Shown one piece after another: positions 44,018 through 52,101 of a DNA stretch of 60,225 nt. The stretch is from Candidatus Paralachnospira sangeri (GTDB taxonomy: Bacteria > Bacillota > Clostridia > Lachnospirales > Lachnospiraceae), in assembly GCA_904397815.1 (NCBI GenBank), contig CAJFOT010000104.1, forward strand, positions 1-60,225, in the 5' to 3' direction. Below the pieces are notes generated by a model, which did not search any database, was not told where the DNA came from, and saw only the letters and a list, made by a program, of their open reading frames with translations. Both the position numbers and the translations under genes were made by a program. Position 1 is the stretch's first letter. Each line of letters starts with the position of its first letter.

Positions 44018-45704
44018 ATTAGGCATGGATTTTGGCAGTACCTATACGATTGTTTCCGTATTCCGGGAGGATACGGGCGTGCTGGAGATTTTGTCGCTGG
44101 GAGAGGGACTCCCTCCCAATATCCCCTCTGTGGTGGCCAGGGGAAAGGGAGAAACCCTCATCGGTTTCGCAGCGAAAAATAAGACGGGGAAGAAAGGGTA
44201 TACGGTCTATAAGGCATTTAAGATGCTGCTGGCTGTGACAGATCCCGGAAAACTGGCAGAGAGGGGCTACGATGAGGAGAATAACCCGGTGGAGATTACC
44301 CGGGTTTTCATCGAGGGAGTTCTCAGCCAGGTGCTGGAATCCCTTCACGAGACCAGAATTGACCAGCTGGTGGTGGGGGTCCCCGAAATCTGGAACAACA
44401 GCCTGGAAACCCTGGGCGGAAAGGCTACCCTGCGGGATATCTGCAAGGGCCTGGATTTCGTGGATCCTGAGGGAGTGAAGGTGGTCAGTGAGCCGGCGGC
44501 GGCCAGCGCCTATTTTGCCCACAATTATTATCTGATTACAAAGAAGAATTTCGAGGGGAATATCCTGCTGGTGGATTATGGCGGAGGTACTCTGGACATT
44601 ACTCTGAGCCAGGTGACGACTTCTGACCGGAAAGATGGCGTGAATTCCATGGAGTTGAAGGTGCTGGAAAGAAAAGGCGCCGGAGAAAATGAGGAGGGCC
44701 GTGTCGGGGAGGCAGGCATCGTCTATATGGAGACGGTGATGGACTGGGCGATCCGCCGGTCGGGCCTGACGGATGGGGAGGCGCCGGAGTATGACGGTGC
44801 GTTCTACCGGGCGGTGGACGACCTGGAGATGGAGCTTCAGACCAGTATGAAAAAAATTCAGAACGTATTCGAGGAGTATGGCCTGGATTATCCGGAAGAG
44901 CTGAATGAGGAGGAATTTGCCGAGATTGAGTATGGCCGCGAGGAGGTATCGGTTTCCTTCGGACTGCTGCTGGAGGTTTACAATGAGGTGATCTGGGGCG
45001 TATTTGACCGGAAGATGGATGAAATCATGGATTACATGGATGAAAACGGCATCGACTATATGGACGGCAGCAGAGATGATTTTAAAATTGCCCTGGTAGG
45101 AGGGTTTGGAAATTTTTATCTGGTGAAATGGCAGATCAGGGACAAATTTAAGCTGAGTCATAACGACAAACGGCAGGAAAATATTATTGTAGATAAAGCC
45201 GGCTGTGAGCGGGCGGTGTCGCTGGGAGCTGCTTTGCTGGCGGCAGATGTGATCGGCATCCGCAGCACTGCGGACTTCTCTATCGGCATGTGGGCCTATG
45301 ATATCGACAAACGGATCTGCATGAACTATGCGATCCGGTATAAGCAGGAGATAGAGGTGGACACCGTTTATTATGCCAGAAGCAGTGTGGACGGAGAGGT
45401 TTTCGTTATTCAGGCTATCTCCGGCGGATTTGATAAGTTTCTGATTAATCTGGGCTCTGACGATAAGCTGGCAAATTTCGGACTGCTGAAAGAAAAATTC
45501 GCAAAGAAACTGTCTAATGTGGTGACCAATCAGTACCACACAGCTGTGGTGGGTTTCTCTGTGGATCCCTCCAATGTGGTCAGCGTCCATGTCCGGGATT
45601 ATGATCTGATGAAAGGCGCGATCAGTGAAGAAGATCATGTGGTAGAACTGACAAAGTTTAATGATCTGTTTGAAGTGGCCACCGTGGGGCCGCTGCCGAG
45701 ATAA
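44010..45704 (+). CDS. Hsp70/actin-superfamily ATPase
   Basis: 564 aa. Phosphate-1 motif GMDFGSTYT (residues 5-13), VSEPAAASAYFA (about 159-170), phosphate-2 LVDYGGGTLDITL (about 187-199) and adenosine motif ALVGGFGNFYLVK are arranged as in DnaK. An acidic insertion lies at about 285-350. The C-terminal ~155 residues after SLGAALLAADV are beta-rich and unlike the DnaK substrate domain sequence. No grpE or dnaJ is adjacent, so it is a specialised Hsp70-like protein rather than the housekeeping chaperone. It may power or regulate assembly of the downstream proteins (inference). Confidence 0.88.
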   Translation: MVKLGMDFGSTYTIVSVFREDTGVLEILSLGEGLPPNIPSVVARGKGETLIGFAAKNKTGKKGYTVYKAFKMLLAVTDPGKLAERGYDEENNPVEITRVFIEGVLSQVLESLHETRIDQLVVGVPEIWNNSLETLGGKATLRDICKGLDFVDPEGVKVVSEPAAASAYFAHNYYLITKKNFEGNILLVDYGGGTLDITLSQVTTSDRKDGVNSMELKVLERKGAGENEEGRVGEAGIVYMETVMDWAIRRSGLTDGEAPEYDGAFYRAVDDLEMELQTSMKKIQNVFEEYGLDYPEELNEEEFAEIEYGREEVSVSFGLLLEVYNEVIWGVFDRKMDEIMDYMDENGIDYMDGSRDDFKIALVGGFGNFYLVKWQIRDKFKLSHNDKRQENIIVDKAGCERAVSLGAALLAADVIGIRSTADFSIGMWAYDIDKRICMNYAIRYKQEIEVDTVYYARSSVDGEVFVIQAISGGFDKFLINLGSDDKLANFGLLKEKFAKKLSNVVTNQYHTAVVGFSVDPSNVVSVHVRDYDLMKGAISEEDHVVELTKFNDLFEVATVGPLPR

Positions 45705-45719
45705 AGGATGGTGAGCAGT

Positions 45720-47075
45720 ATGAGATTCAGCAGAGTTGGGACGGCAATGAAAGCGATGGAAAAAGAACGGTCGGTAACGCTGAATGATGCCCTGAACCTG
45801 TTCCAGGATCTGTGCGAGGATATTAAGGATGATCAGAAGATGACTGTGGACCGGCTGCCCTGCGGGGATGAAGATGAGGCGGTGACCCGGCTGTCCTGGA
45901 TGTGCCGGACTATTCTGCGGATGGCCGGGCAGCTGCCTGTGGAGGAGATCGGCCAGGACCGGCTGGAGCGGCTGAAAAAGGTGGAGGACAGCGTGGCGCA
46001 GACGCAGAAGCAGCTGGAGAGTGTTTCCGGCAGCCTGAAGGCCCTGGAAGAACAGAACGGGCAGCTGCGGCAGACAGAGGCTGAGCTGGAACAGACCCTG
46101 CAGGCGGATAAAAAGCTGAAAGAGGAATGCGACCGCCTGTCCGCCTCAATCCGGGAGTATCAGGAGTTGAAGGTACCCGGCCTCCAGGCGAGGAAGGAGC
46201 AGCTGACTCAGGAAGCGAAAAAAATTCAGACGGAATATGACGGGCTGCTGTACGAGTGCGGCCAGCAGGAACAGTATAATATCGGGTACCGTGACAGGAT
46301 CAGGGAACAGGAGGAACGGTTTGAGAGCCTGAAAAAACGCCTGCAGGAGATGGAGGAGAGAAAGAAAAAACTGGAAGAGGAAAATCAGAAACTGGAGGAG
46401 CAGTATCAGGAACTGAAAAATCAGCTGCAGAATACCGACACCAGCAGGCGCGGCCTGGTGGAACAGATTGAGAGCCTGGAACAGAGCCTGAGCCGCACCG
46501 ATATCGAGAGCCTGCGCCAGCTGTATGAGGAGCGGACGAAGGAGGTTCAGGAGCGGGAGCGGGAGCAGAAGAAGCTGGAGGACGAAATCAGCCGGCAGGA
46601 GGAAGGGCTGGAGCAGCTGAAGAAAAACCTGGAGGAGAAGAATAAACGGACCCAGGAAATGGCCTGGGAGGCAGAGGATGAGGAGAAAAAGGCCCGGACA
46701 TCCCTGGAACTGCTGGAAAACAGGATGAAGGAGGCCCAGGCCCGCAGGCAGGAGCTGATGTCCCAGGCGGTTCAGAAGGAAAAGGAGGCAGGACAGCTGG
46801 AGGAATGGTTCCGGAGCATGGAGGCCGACAGCTATCGGGAACGGCTGCGCGGCAGCCAGGAGCGGCTGAAGGAGCTGAAAACAGCCCGGGACTCTCTGGA
46901 GGACGACCTGAAACGGCTGCAGGGGCTGACCAGAAGAGATACGGAAGAAAGCCTGAGAGGATATCAGCAGTATTTCAGAGACGCTATGGAAACGATTGAA
47001 AAAGAACTGGATCAGTACCAGAAATCCTATCTGATCGTATCAAATATATTTGAAAATGGAGGAAATGGGTTATGA
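45720..47075 (+). CDS. Long coiled-coil protein
   Basis: 451 aa. A globular N-terminal region of about 85 residues (VTLNDALNLFQDLCEDIKDD, RLSWMCRTILRMAG) is followed by some 340 residues of nearly continuous coiled coil rich in Glu, Gln, Lys and Leu. No transmembrane segment. I see no specific family; the shape suggests a scaffold or tether. Start chosen at 45720; an ATG at 45708 overlaps the AAAGGA site. It ends in an ATGA overlap with the next gene. Confidence 0.85.
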   Translation: MRFSRVGTAMKAMEKERSVTLNDALNLFQDLCEDIKDDQKMTVDRLPCGDEDEAVTRLSWMCRTILRMAGQLPVEEIGQDRLERLKKVEDSVAQTQKQLESVSGSLKALEEQNGQLRQTEAELEQTLQADKKLKEECDRLSASIREYQELKVPGLQARKEQLTQEAKKIQTEYDGLLYECGQQEQYNIGYRDRIREQEERFESLKKRLQEMEERKKKLEEENQKLEEQYQELKNQLQNTDTSRRGLVEQIESLEQSLSRTDIESLRQLYEERTKEVQEREREQKKLEDEISRQEEGLEQLKKNLEEKNKRTQEMAWEAEDEEKKARTSLELLENRMKEAQARRQELMSQAVQKEKEAGQLEEWFRSMEADSYRERLRGSQERLKELKTARDSLEDDLKRLQGLTRRDTEESLRGYQQYFRDAMETIEKELDQYQKSYLIVSNIFENGGNGL

Positions 47076-47599
47076 AATGCAACGCGTGCCAGGGAGAAAT
47101 CAGTGAAGGAAGGGCGAAATGCCCGCTGTGCGGTTTCCCGGTGATTCAGACTGTGGGAAATAATGAGGCAGAGATCGAAAATATCCGGAAGATGGGCAGG
47201 GATTATCTGCGGCAGAAACTGGAAGGGATCACCGTCGGCATCATGGCCTACGGTTATGTGATGGGAGACGACGGGCTGCAGCTGGACCAGACGGCAGAGG
47301 TGGAAGTGGCGAAGGCCGCTGATCTGGAACCGGGGAAGGCAGTCTGGCTGGACCAGGATTTTCAGCGGCTGGATGAAGAAGGCGAGGTAACCGTCCACGC
47401 CTTTGCCAGAAAAAATGACCAGACTAAAACCTGGGAGCTGCCGGTACAGCTGCCGAAGATCACCGGCGCCTGCCATATCGGCATCGTGCTGAAGGATGGC
47501 ATGAAGGCGGAAATGCTGCTGGGAGACAGCGGCAGCTACACAGAGTCGGCGGATTTCGCGCTGTCAGAAATCGTCGGGGAGGCCGGAGGTGAGGCATAA
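47072..47599 (+). CDS. Zinc-ribbon protein
   Basis: 175 aa. It opens with a zinc ribbon (C-x2-C at MKCNACQ and C-x2-C at KCPLCGFP), followed by a helix and about 110 residues that look like a beta-rich domain (EVEVAKAADLEPGKAVWLDQDF, ELPVQLPKITGACHIGIVL). No known catalytic motif. It is coupled to the coiled-coil gene by an ATGA overlap and may be an adaptor. Confidence 0.85.
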   Translation: MKCNACQGEISEGRAKCPLCGFPVIQTVGNNEAEIENIRKMGRDYLRQKLEGITVGIMAYGYVMGDDGLQLDQTAEVEVAKAADLEPGKAVWLDQDFQRLDEEGEVTVHAFARKNDQTKTWELPVQLPKITGACHIGIVLKDGMKAEMLLGDSGSYTESADFALSEIVGEAGGEA

Positions 47600-47602
47600 C
47601 AG

Positions 47603-48076
47603 ATGGCGAGAAGAAGACAAAATCAGAACAGAAATTCATTTGACGTAAATTTAAACCTCAGGTCTTCGGACGGCCCCTTCCGGACAGTCTCCAATGTCAG
47701 CGCCATCGCCGGCGTATTTGCGGCTCTTTTCTGTGTGGGCGGCGTGGTGATCTGGTTCTATGTGCTGGGGCTGGACAATGAGATCAGCCATAAGATTATG
47801 GCGGTGGAAGGCGTGGTCTCGCTGATTCTGCTGGCCCTGAATATTTTCGGCATCTGCCGGATCGGCTATGACGGTTTCCTGAGAAATGTGGCTGCCACCG
47901 GGGTGATCCATCTGGTGCTGGCCACCGCGGGATTTTACCTGGCAGGGCTGGAGCTGATGGACGGCGCCATGGAGTTCGCCATTTTCCTGGGCATCGCCGC
48001 GTTGATGTCGGTGCTGCCCACTCTGGTGATTTCAGCGGTGATGTGGGGGATTATGGCCCTGTTTGGAGACGAATAG
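47603..48076 (+). CDS. Four-helix membrane protein
   Basis: 157 aa. A basic, Asn/Arg-rich N-terminus is followed by four hydrophobic stretches: about 33-56 (IAGVFAALFCVGGVVIWFYV), 67-88, 95-115 and 124-150. It is the only integral membrane protein of the operon and so the likely membrane anchor. Starts 3 bp after the zinc-ribbon gene. Family not recognised. Confidence 0.85.
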   Translation: MARRRQNQNRNSFDVNLNLRSSDGPFRTVSNVSAIAGVFAALFCVGGVVIWFYVLGLDNEISHKIMAVEGVVSLILLALNIFGICRIGYDGFLRNVAATGVIHLVLATAGFYLAGLELMDGAMEFAIFLGIAALMSVLPTLVISAVMWGIMALFGDE

Positions 48077-48118
48077 AGAGTTGTATGGTTTGAAAACGCA
48101 CAGAAGGGAGATACAGAA

Positions 48119-49216
48119 ATGGGATTTTTAGACAGATTTAAAAAGGAGCCGGAGAAGACGGAAAAGCAGATCCAGGCCGAGGAAAAAGCCCAGGCGGCCG
48201 GCGTCCGGGCAAAGTCGGAGACGCTGCTGGCGGCGATGAAAAAGGTGAACCTGTTCGATCCGACGGGACGGATCCCGAAGGAGGACGTACAGCGGTACAA
48301 GATCATCCTGGATAACCTGGCAGACCGGCTGGATAAGGCGTCTGCCAGCATCCTGGACACCCAGCGGATGGATGAGCAGATGGTATGGCTGACTGAGCAT
48401 CTGGAGGTTGCGGTGAAGGAGGGCAGAAAGGACACGGCGGAGCGCATCCTGAAAGCGCTGATGTTCGGTGTTGGCAGAGGGCATGAACCGATCCCGCCCA
48501 GCGACGCGGCGAAGGCGCCCCAGATCATCCGCGACCGGGAGAACCGGCTGAGCCAGTACATCACCACGGTGGAATATTCCGAGAAGATTGACGAGCGCAC
48601 CCACAGCATTGAGATGCAGCAGGAACGGTATGACAAGGCCAGCGCCCAGTTTAAGGAAGCCTATGCGAAGGTAAAGCAGGAAATGAAGGAGAACCCTCAC
48701 CTGGTGGAGATGATTGACCAGTACGGCGAGAAGGTGAAGGATATTAATGTAGATGCTTTCCATCTGGCGGTAAAATACAGAGAGACCCAGAAGCTGTATA
48801 AGGATCTGGATATGCTGAAAAAACAGATGGCTTTTAACGAGACCACCATCAATTCCTGTCTCAGCATTATCCGCAGTGTGGAAAACGCGCTGACAGAGCT
48901 GGCGACCCCTGTCGAACAGGAGATGCAGGATAAGGTGATCCAGCAGGAGGCAGAGTTCCGCAACCATCTGGTAGCGCTGCAGAAGCAGATCACAGAGCTG
49001 AACGATCTCAGCGACCGGTTTAATTACGCCATCGATGAGGTATTCTCATCCCCTGTGATGGGAGACTATATCATTGACGCCGCGATGCGCTTCCAGGAGA
49101 TGGAGGATGAGCTGGCGGCTGATGAGGCTGGAAAGCAGAGAGGCAGAGAGCTGATGCGGGAGCAGGAGCAGGCAAATGAGAATGAGAATGAAGATCAGCT
49201 GCTGGCGAATTCATAA
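48119..49216 (+). CDS. Helical protein with probable amphipathic N-terminus
   Basis: 365 aa, almost entirely alpha-helical and highly charged, with long predicted coiled coils at about 145-200 and 240-330 and an acidic, Glu/Asn-rich tail. It begins MGFLDRFKKEPEK, like the amphipathic membrane-inserting starts of PspA/Vipp1 and other ESCRT-III-like proteins, but the body does not obviously match PspA or TelA. It directly precedes the two Snf7-like genes. RBS GAAGGGAG. Confidence 0.82.
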   Translation: MGFLDRFKKEPEKTEKQIQAEEKAQAAGVRAKSETLLAAMKKVNLFDPTGRIPKEDVQRYKIILDNLADRLDKASASILDTQRMDEQMVWLTEHLEVAVKEGRKDTAERILKALMFGVGRGHEPIPPSDAAKAPQIIRDRENRLSQYITTVEYSEKIDERTHSIEMQQERYDKASAQFKEAYAKVKQEMKENPHLVEMIDQYGEKVKDINVDAFHLAVKYRETQKLYKDLDMLKKQMAFNETTINSCLSIIRSVENALTELATPVEQEMQDKVIQQEAEFRNHLVALQKQITELNDLSDRFNYAIDEVFSSPVMGDYIIDAAMRFQEMEDELAADEAGKQRGRELMREQEQANENENEDQLLANS

Positions 49217-49231
49217 AAGGGGGAGAAGGCC

Positions 49232-49909
49232 ATGAGAATGAAACCATTATTTCCAAAGAAAGAGAACGGCGGCAAAACAGCCGCGCCGAAAAAGGAGAAG
49301 CCCACCGTAGACGAGCAGATCATGGAGACAGGCGTGCGTCTGAGAGGGCTGCAGAGAAAATACAGAATTATCATTGACAGGGAGCTGCGGGCCCTGCGGG
49401 GCAGCCGGGCCAGGAAGCAGGACAATCCAAAGGCTGTGCAGAATCTGAAGAATGCTTATTACTGTCTGACGATTGTCAACAAGGCCCAGGAGCGGCTCCG
49501 GGAAATCACCACCCTTCAGGAGCTGAGCAAGGCGATGAACGAGATGGGTGCTGTGCTGAAGCTGATGAATGTGGTGGCAGGAAAGACGGAGAAGGTAAAG
49601 ACAAGAGCCCTTCAGAAGGGAATCCGGGGGATGGAGAAGGCAGCGGGAAGAGACGACGGCGGCATGAAGAATTTCTTCAAGGAACCCCTGGATACACTGG
49701 TGGGAGACGATATTATCGAGAGCCTGCTGAATGGGAAGTCTCTGGAGGACTGCATGGATGAGCAGGAGGGGATCCAGGTGGACCCTGTCGATGCGGTTCC
49801 CCTCAGCACAGAGTATCTCCAGGAACTGGGCGAGATGGAGGAATCTGCGGAAGATCTGGACGCGGAGCAGATTCTGGCAGATCTGGACGACATGATCCGC
49901 CAGATGTAA
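49232..49909 (+). CDS. ESCRT-III (Snf7/CHMP)-like protein, copy 1
   Basis: 225 aa. The layout matches ESCRT-III: a basic N-terminus (residues 1-25), a long basic helix (VRLRGLQRKYRIIIDRELR, 35-53) and a second helix. Next comes the segment ELSKAMNEMGAVLKLMN (97-113), which resembles the CHMP stretch ending in AMKxMN, and then an acidic C-terminal half. The last residues (AEQILADLDDMIRQM) resemble a MIM-type helix that binds MIT domains. It is a paralogue of the next protein. ESCRT-III proteins polymerise on membranes and are disassembled by Vps4. The family call is my inference from pattern and context. Confidence 0.6.
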   Translation: MRMKPLFPKKENGGKTAAPKKEKPTVDEQIMETGVRLRGLQRKYRIIIDRELRALRGSRARKQDNPKAVQNLKNAYYCLTIVNKAQERLREITTLQELSKAMNEMGAVLKLMNVVAGKTEKVKTRALQKGIRGMEKAAGRDDGGMKNFFKEPLDTLVGDDIIESLLNGKSLEDCMDEQEGIQVDPVDAVPLSTEYLQELGEMEESAEDLDAEQILADLDDMIRQM

Positions 49910-49921
49910 AGGAGGAAATCT

Positions 49922-50575
49922 ATGTTTGGAAAATCCAGACCTGATCCCAGAGCCCAGGAGAGCGCCATCCTCCAGTGCCGGGTCAGCCTGCGGAAACTGC
50001 AGGTGAAGTACCGCACCATGCTGGAGCGGGAGACCCGCATCGCCAGGGAGCTGCGGGCGAAAAACATGTCCAGCCCTTCCAATGATACAAAAATTAAAAT
50101 CAACTACTATATGCTCCGGGAGATCGACAAAACCATGACCCGCCTTTCAGAGATCCGGGACACCGCCCAGCTGAATGAGGCCATGAATGAGTTCGCCGGC
50201 GTGCTGGCTTCGGTTAACAGGCTGTCATCCAGAGTGGACAAAGCTGACGGGAAGGCCATTTCGAAAAACATCCAGAAGATGAATAAAAGGGCGGAAAAGG
50301 AAGAAAGTCAGCTCACCCGCATCCTGGACAGGATGGAGAAAAACACCGGTCCTCTGGATGTGGAACAGGGGCTGACCGGTATCCTGGAGACAGAGCAGCC
50401 GGGCAGAACCGCTGAAAAACAGATGGAGGCGGAAGCGGCCGGAATGGATCAGGCGAAGGCGGGCAGCCCGGAGATGAGCCGGGCAGAGCAGCCGGAAGAA
50501 GAGCAGGCGGCTCTGACGAAGGCGGATCTGGACGAGATTAACCGGTATGTGGAAGAAATGATCAGAACATTATAA
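49922..50575 (+). CDS. ESCRT-III (Snf7/CHMP)-like protein, copy 2
   Basis: 217 aa. It aligns with copy 1: VSLRKLQVKYRTMLERETR (21-39) against VRLRGLQRKYRIIIDRELR, and QLNEAMNEFAGVLASVN (83-99) against ELSKAMNEMGAVLKLMN. The C-terminal half is acidic and low in complexity, ending ADLDEINRYVEEMIRTL, again a MIM-like amphipathic helix. It starts 12 bp after copy 1 with AAAGGAGG and ends 16 bp before the Vps4-like gene. Two divergent subunits beside the ATPase parallel the paired ESCRT-III subunits of archaea and eukaryotes. Confidence 0.6.
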   Translation: MFGKSRPDPRAQESAILQCRVSLRKLQVKYRTMLERETRIARELRAKNMSSPSNDTKIKINYYMLREIDKTMTRLSEIRDTAQLNEAMNEFAGVLASVNRLSSRVDKADGKAISKNIQKMNKRAEKEESQLTRILDRMEKNTGPLDVEQGLTGILETEQPGRTAEKQMEAEAAGMDQAKAGSPEMSRAEQPEEEQAALTKADLDEINRYVEEMIRTL

Positions 50576-50591
50576 AACGGGGGAAAACAGT

Positions 50592-51884
50592 ATGGACGGA
50601 TATATTGAGCGGATGCAGGCGAAAGAGAATCAGTGCCTGTCGCTGATCCAGCAGGCAGACGATGTGTTGGCGGCAAATAATTTTCAGCCTTCCAAGGAGG
50701 AGTGTGTCTACCTCCAGCGGGCGGCAAACCTGCGGTATGAGATGGCCCAGATGAGTGTGGGCGAGGAGCGGCTCTATCAGCAGCGGAAGCTGCAGGAGCT
50801 GAACCAGAGGATTAAAAAGATTGTGCGGGCAGTAAACCCGGAGCTGTATAAGCGGATGCAGGAAAACCTGACCCGGCAGAAGGAGGAAAAAGGCGCCGGA
50901 AATAAGGATGCGAAAACGATCGAAAAACCGGCGGGAGGCGGAAGCGGAAAGAAAAGCGGTTCCTCCGGCAGCGGAATCCCGGATGAGACAGTGGAATCCT
51001 GGTTCAAAGACGCGCCGAAGCATTCCTTCGATGATGTGTCCGGTATGGCGCAGCTGAAAGAGCAGTTGCGGGAGTGTATCGCCGATTCCCAGCTGAACCG
51101 GCTGAAGAGTTATCTGAAAATGGAGCAGCTTCATTCCTATTTCTTTATCGGCCCGCCCGGCTGCGGCAAAACCTATATCATTGAGGCATTTGCCCATGAG
51201 CTGATGGACCAGAACTATAAGTATCTGTCTCTGGTAGGTTCCGATATCCTGAGCCGGTTTGTGGGCGAGGCGGAGAAGATCATCACCAGATTGTTTGAGG
51301 AAGCGGAGAAAAACGCTCCCTGTATTGTATTTATCGATGAGGTGGACGGCGTCTGCAAAAACCGTTCCCAGCCCATGCTGCCGGAATACGCCGCTTCTCT
51401 GACCACAGCCTTCCTGACCGGCTACAACCGGATCAACAGCTCCGATAAGCCGATTATCTTCATCGGGGCCACCAACTACCCCAACCAGGTGGACAATGCC
51501 ATGCTGGACCGTGTGGAGCTGGTGCGTGTGCCCTTCCCCGATCTGGAGGCCAGAACCTACTCCTTTGAGAAACATTTCCAGGATATGTTCACCCTGGAGG
51601 AGGGCTTTGCCTTCCAGGATATGGCCGCGGCGACAGACACCTATAATTACCGGGATATCAAGCGGCTGGTTTCCAGGATTAAAAACATGGTCTTAAAAGA
51701 TGTGATGCAGACCTATAAGGACGAGGAAAAAGCGATTAACGCCCTGAAAACAGGAGAATACCGGCTGACCCGGGAAATGTTCCGGAAAGGCCAGGACAGC
51801 TGTCTGCCCACGCCGAAGGAAGATATTATCAGAGAACTGGACGAGTGGGAGGAGAAATTTAAGCGGAATATTGATGAGGGTTAA
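50592..51884 (+). CDS. Vps4-like AAA+ ATPase with MIT-like N-terminal domain
   Basis: 430 aa. Residues 1-85 form three predicted helices (starting IERMQAKENQCLSLIQQADD) in the layout of an MIT domain, then a Lys/Gly/Ser linker. The AAA core starts at FDDVSGMAQLKEQL, with Walker A GPPGCGKT (187-194), Walker B IVFIDEVD (235-242) and sensor-1 Asn in GATN. The stretch GEAEKIITRLFEEAEKNAP before Walker B closely parallels Vps4/katanin. Only one Arg (DRVEL) remains where Vps4 has an RR finger. The C-terminus (TREMFRKGQ, PTPKEDIIRELDEWEEKF) mirrors the Vps4 C-terminal helix. Probable ESCRT-III disassembly motor. Confidence 0.85.
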   Translation: MDGYIERMQAKENQCLSLIQQADDVLAANNFQPSKEECVYLQRAANLRYEMAQMSVGEERLYQQRKLQELNQRIKKIVRAVNPELYKRMQENLTRQKEEKGAGNKDAKTIEKPAGGGSGKKSGSSGSGIPDETVESWFKDAPKHSFDDVSGMAQLKEQLRECIADSQLNRLKSYLKMEQLHSYFFIGPPGCGKTYIIEAFAHELMDQNYKYLSLVGSDILSRFVGEAEKIITRLFEEAEKNAPCIVFIDEVDGVCKNRSQPMLPEYAASLTTAFLTGYNRINSSDKPIIFIGATNYPNQVDNAMLDRVELVRVPFPDLEARTYSFEKHFQDMFTLEEGFAFQDMAAATDTYNYRDIKRLVSRIKNMVLKDVMQTYKDEEKAINALKTGEYRLTREMFRKGQDSCLPTPKEDIIRELDEWEEKFKRNIDEG

Positions 51885-52101
51885 CGAAACCTGTGGTACT
51901 GCTTTCCTTCGCCGGCGCGGAGGGAGGCAGTATCGCTATCGGGGGATATTCGGGCGCAATAGTCACTTTTGAAGGCGCCGGGCGAAGGCAGAGGCATCTG
52001 CCGGAAGCTGAAACGTCTGGATGGGAGCCGGTTTGAGCCCCTGGATTCCTGGCTGCGGCGGGGATGAGAAAAAACAGCAGGAGAGTAGTAAGGGAGTTAT
52101 G

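Noticed and set aside
44019-45638. 539-aa minus-strand open frame opposite the Hsp70-like gene
   Set aside because: The plus strand has clear conserved motifs; the minus frame is the usual shadow of a codon-biased gene, as are the similar long frames opposite secA, tex and the 42-44 kb gene.
48119-49216. Toxic-anion resistance (TelA) or PspA/Vipp1 family assignment for the 365-aa helical protein
   Set aside because: Only the MGFLDRF-type start and helical nature fit; conserved TelA or PspA motifs were not found, so it is left unassigned.
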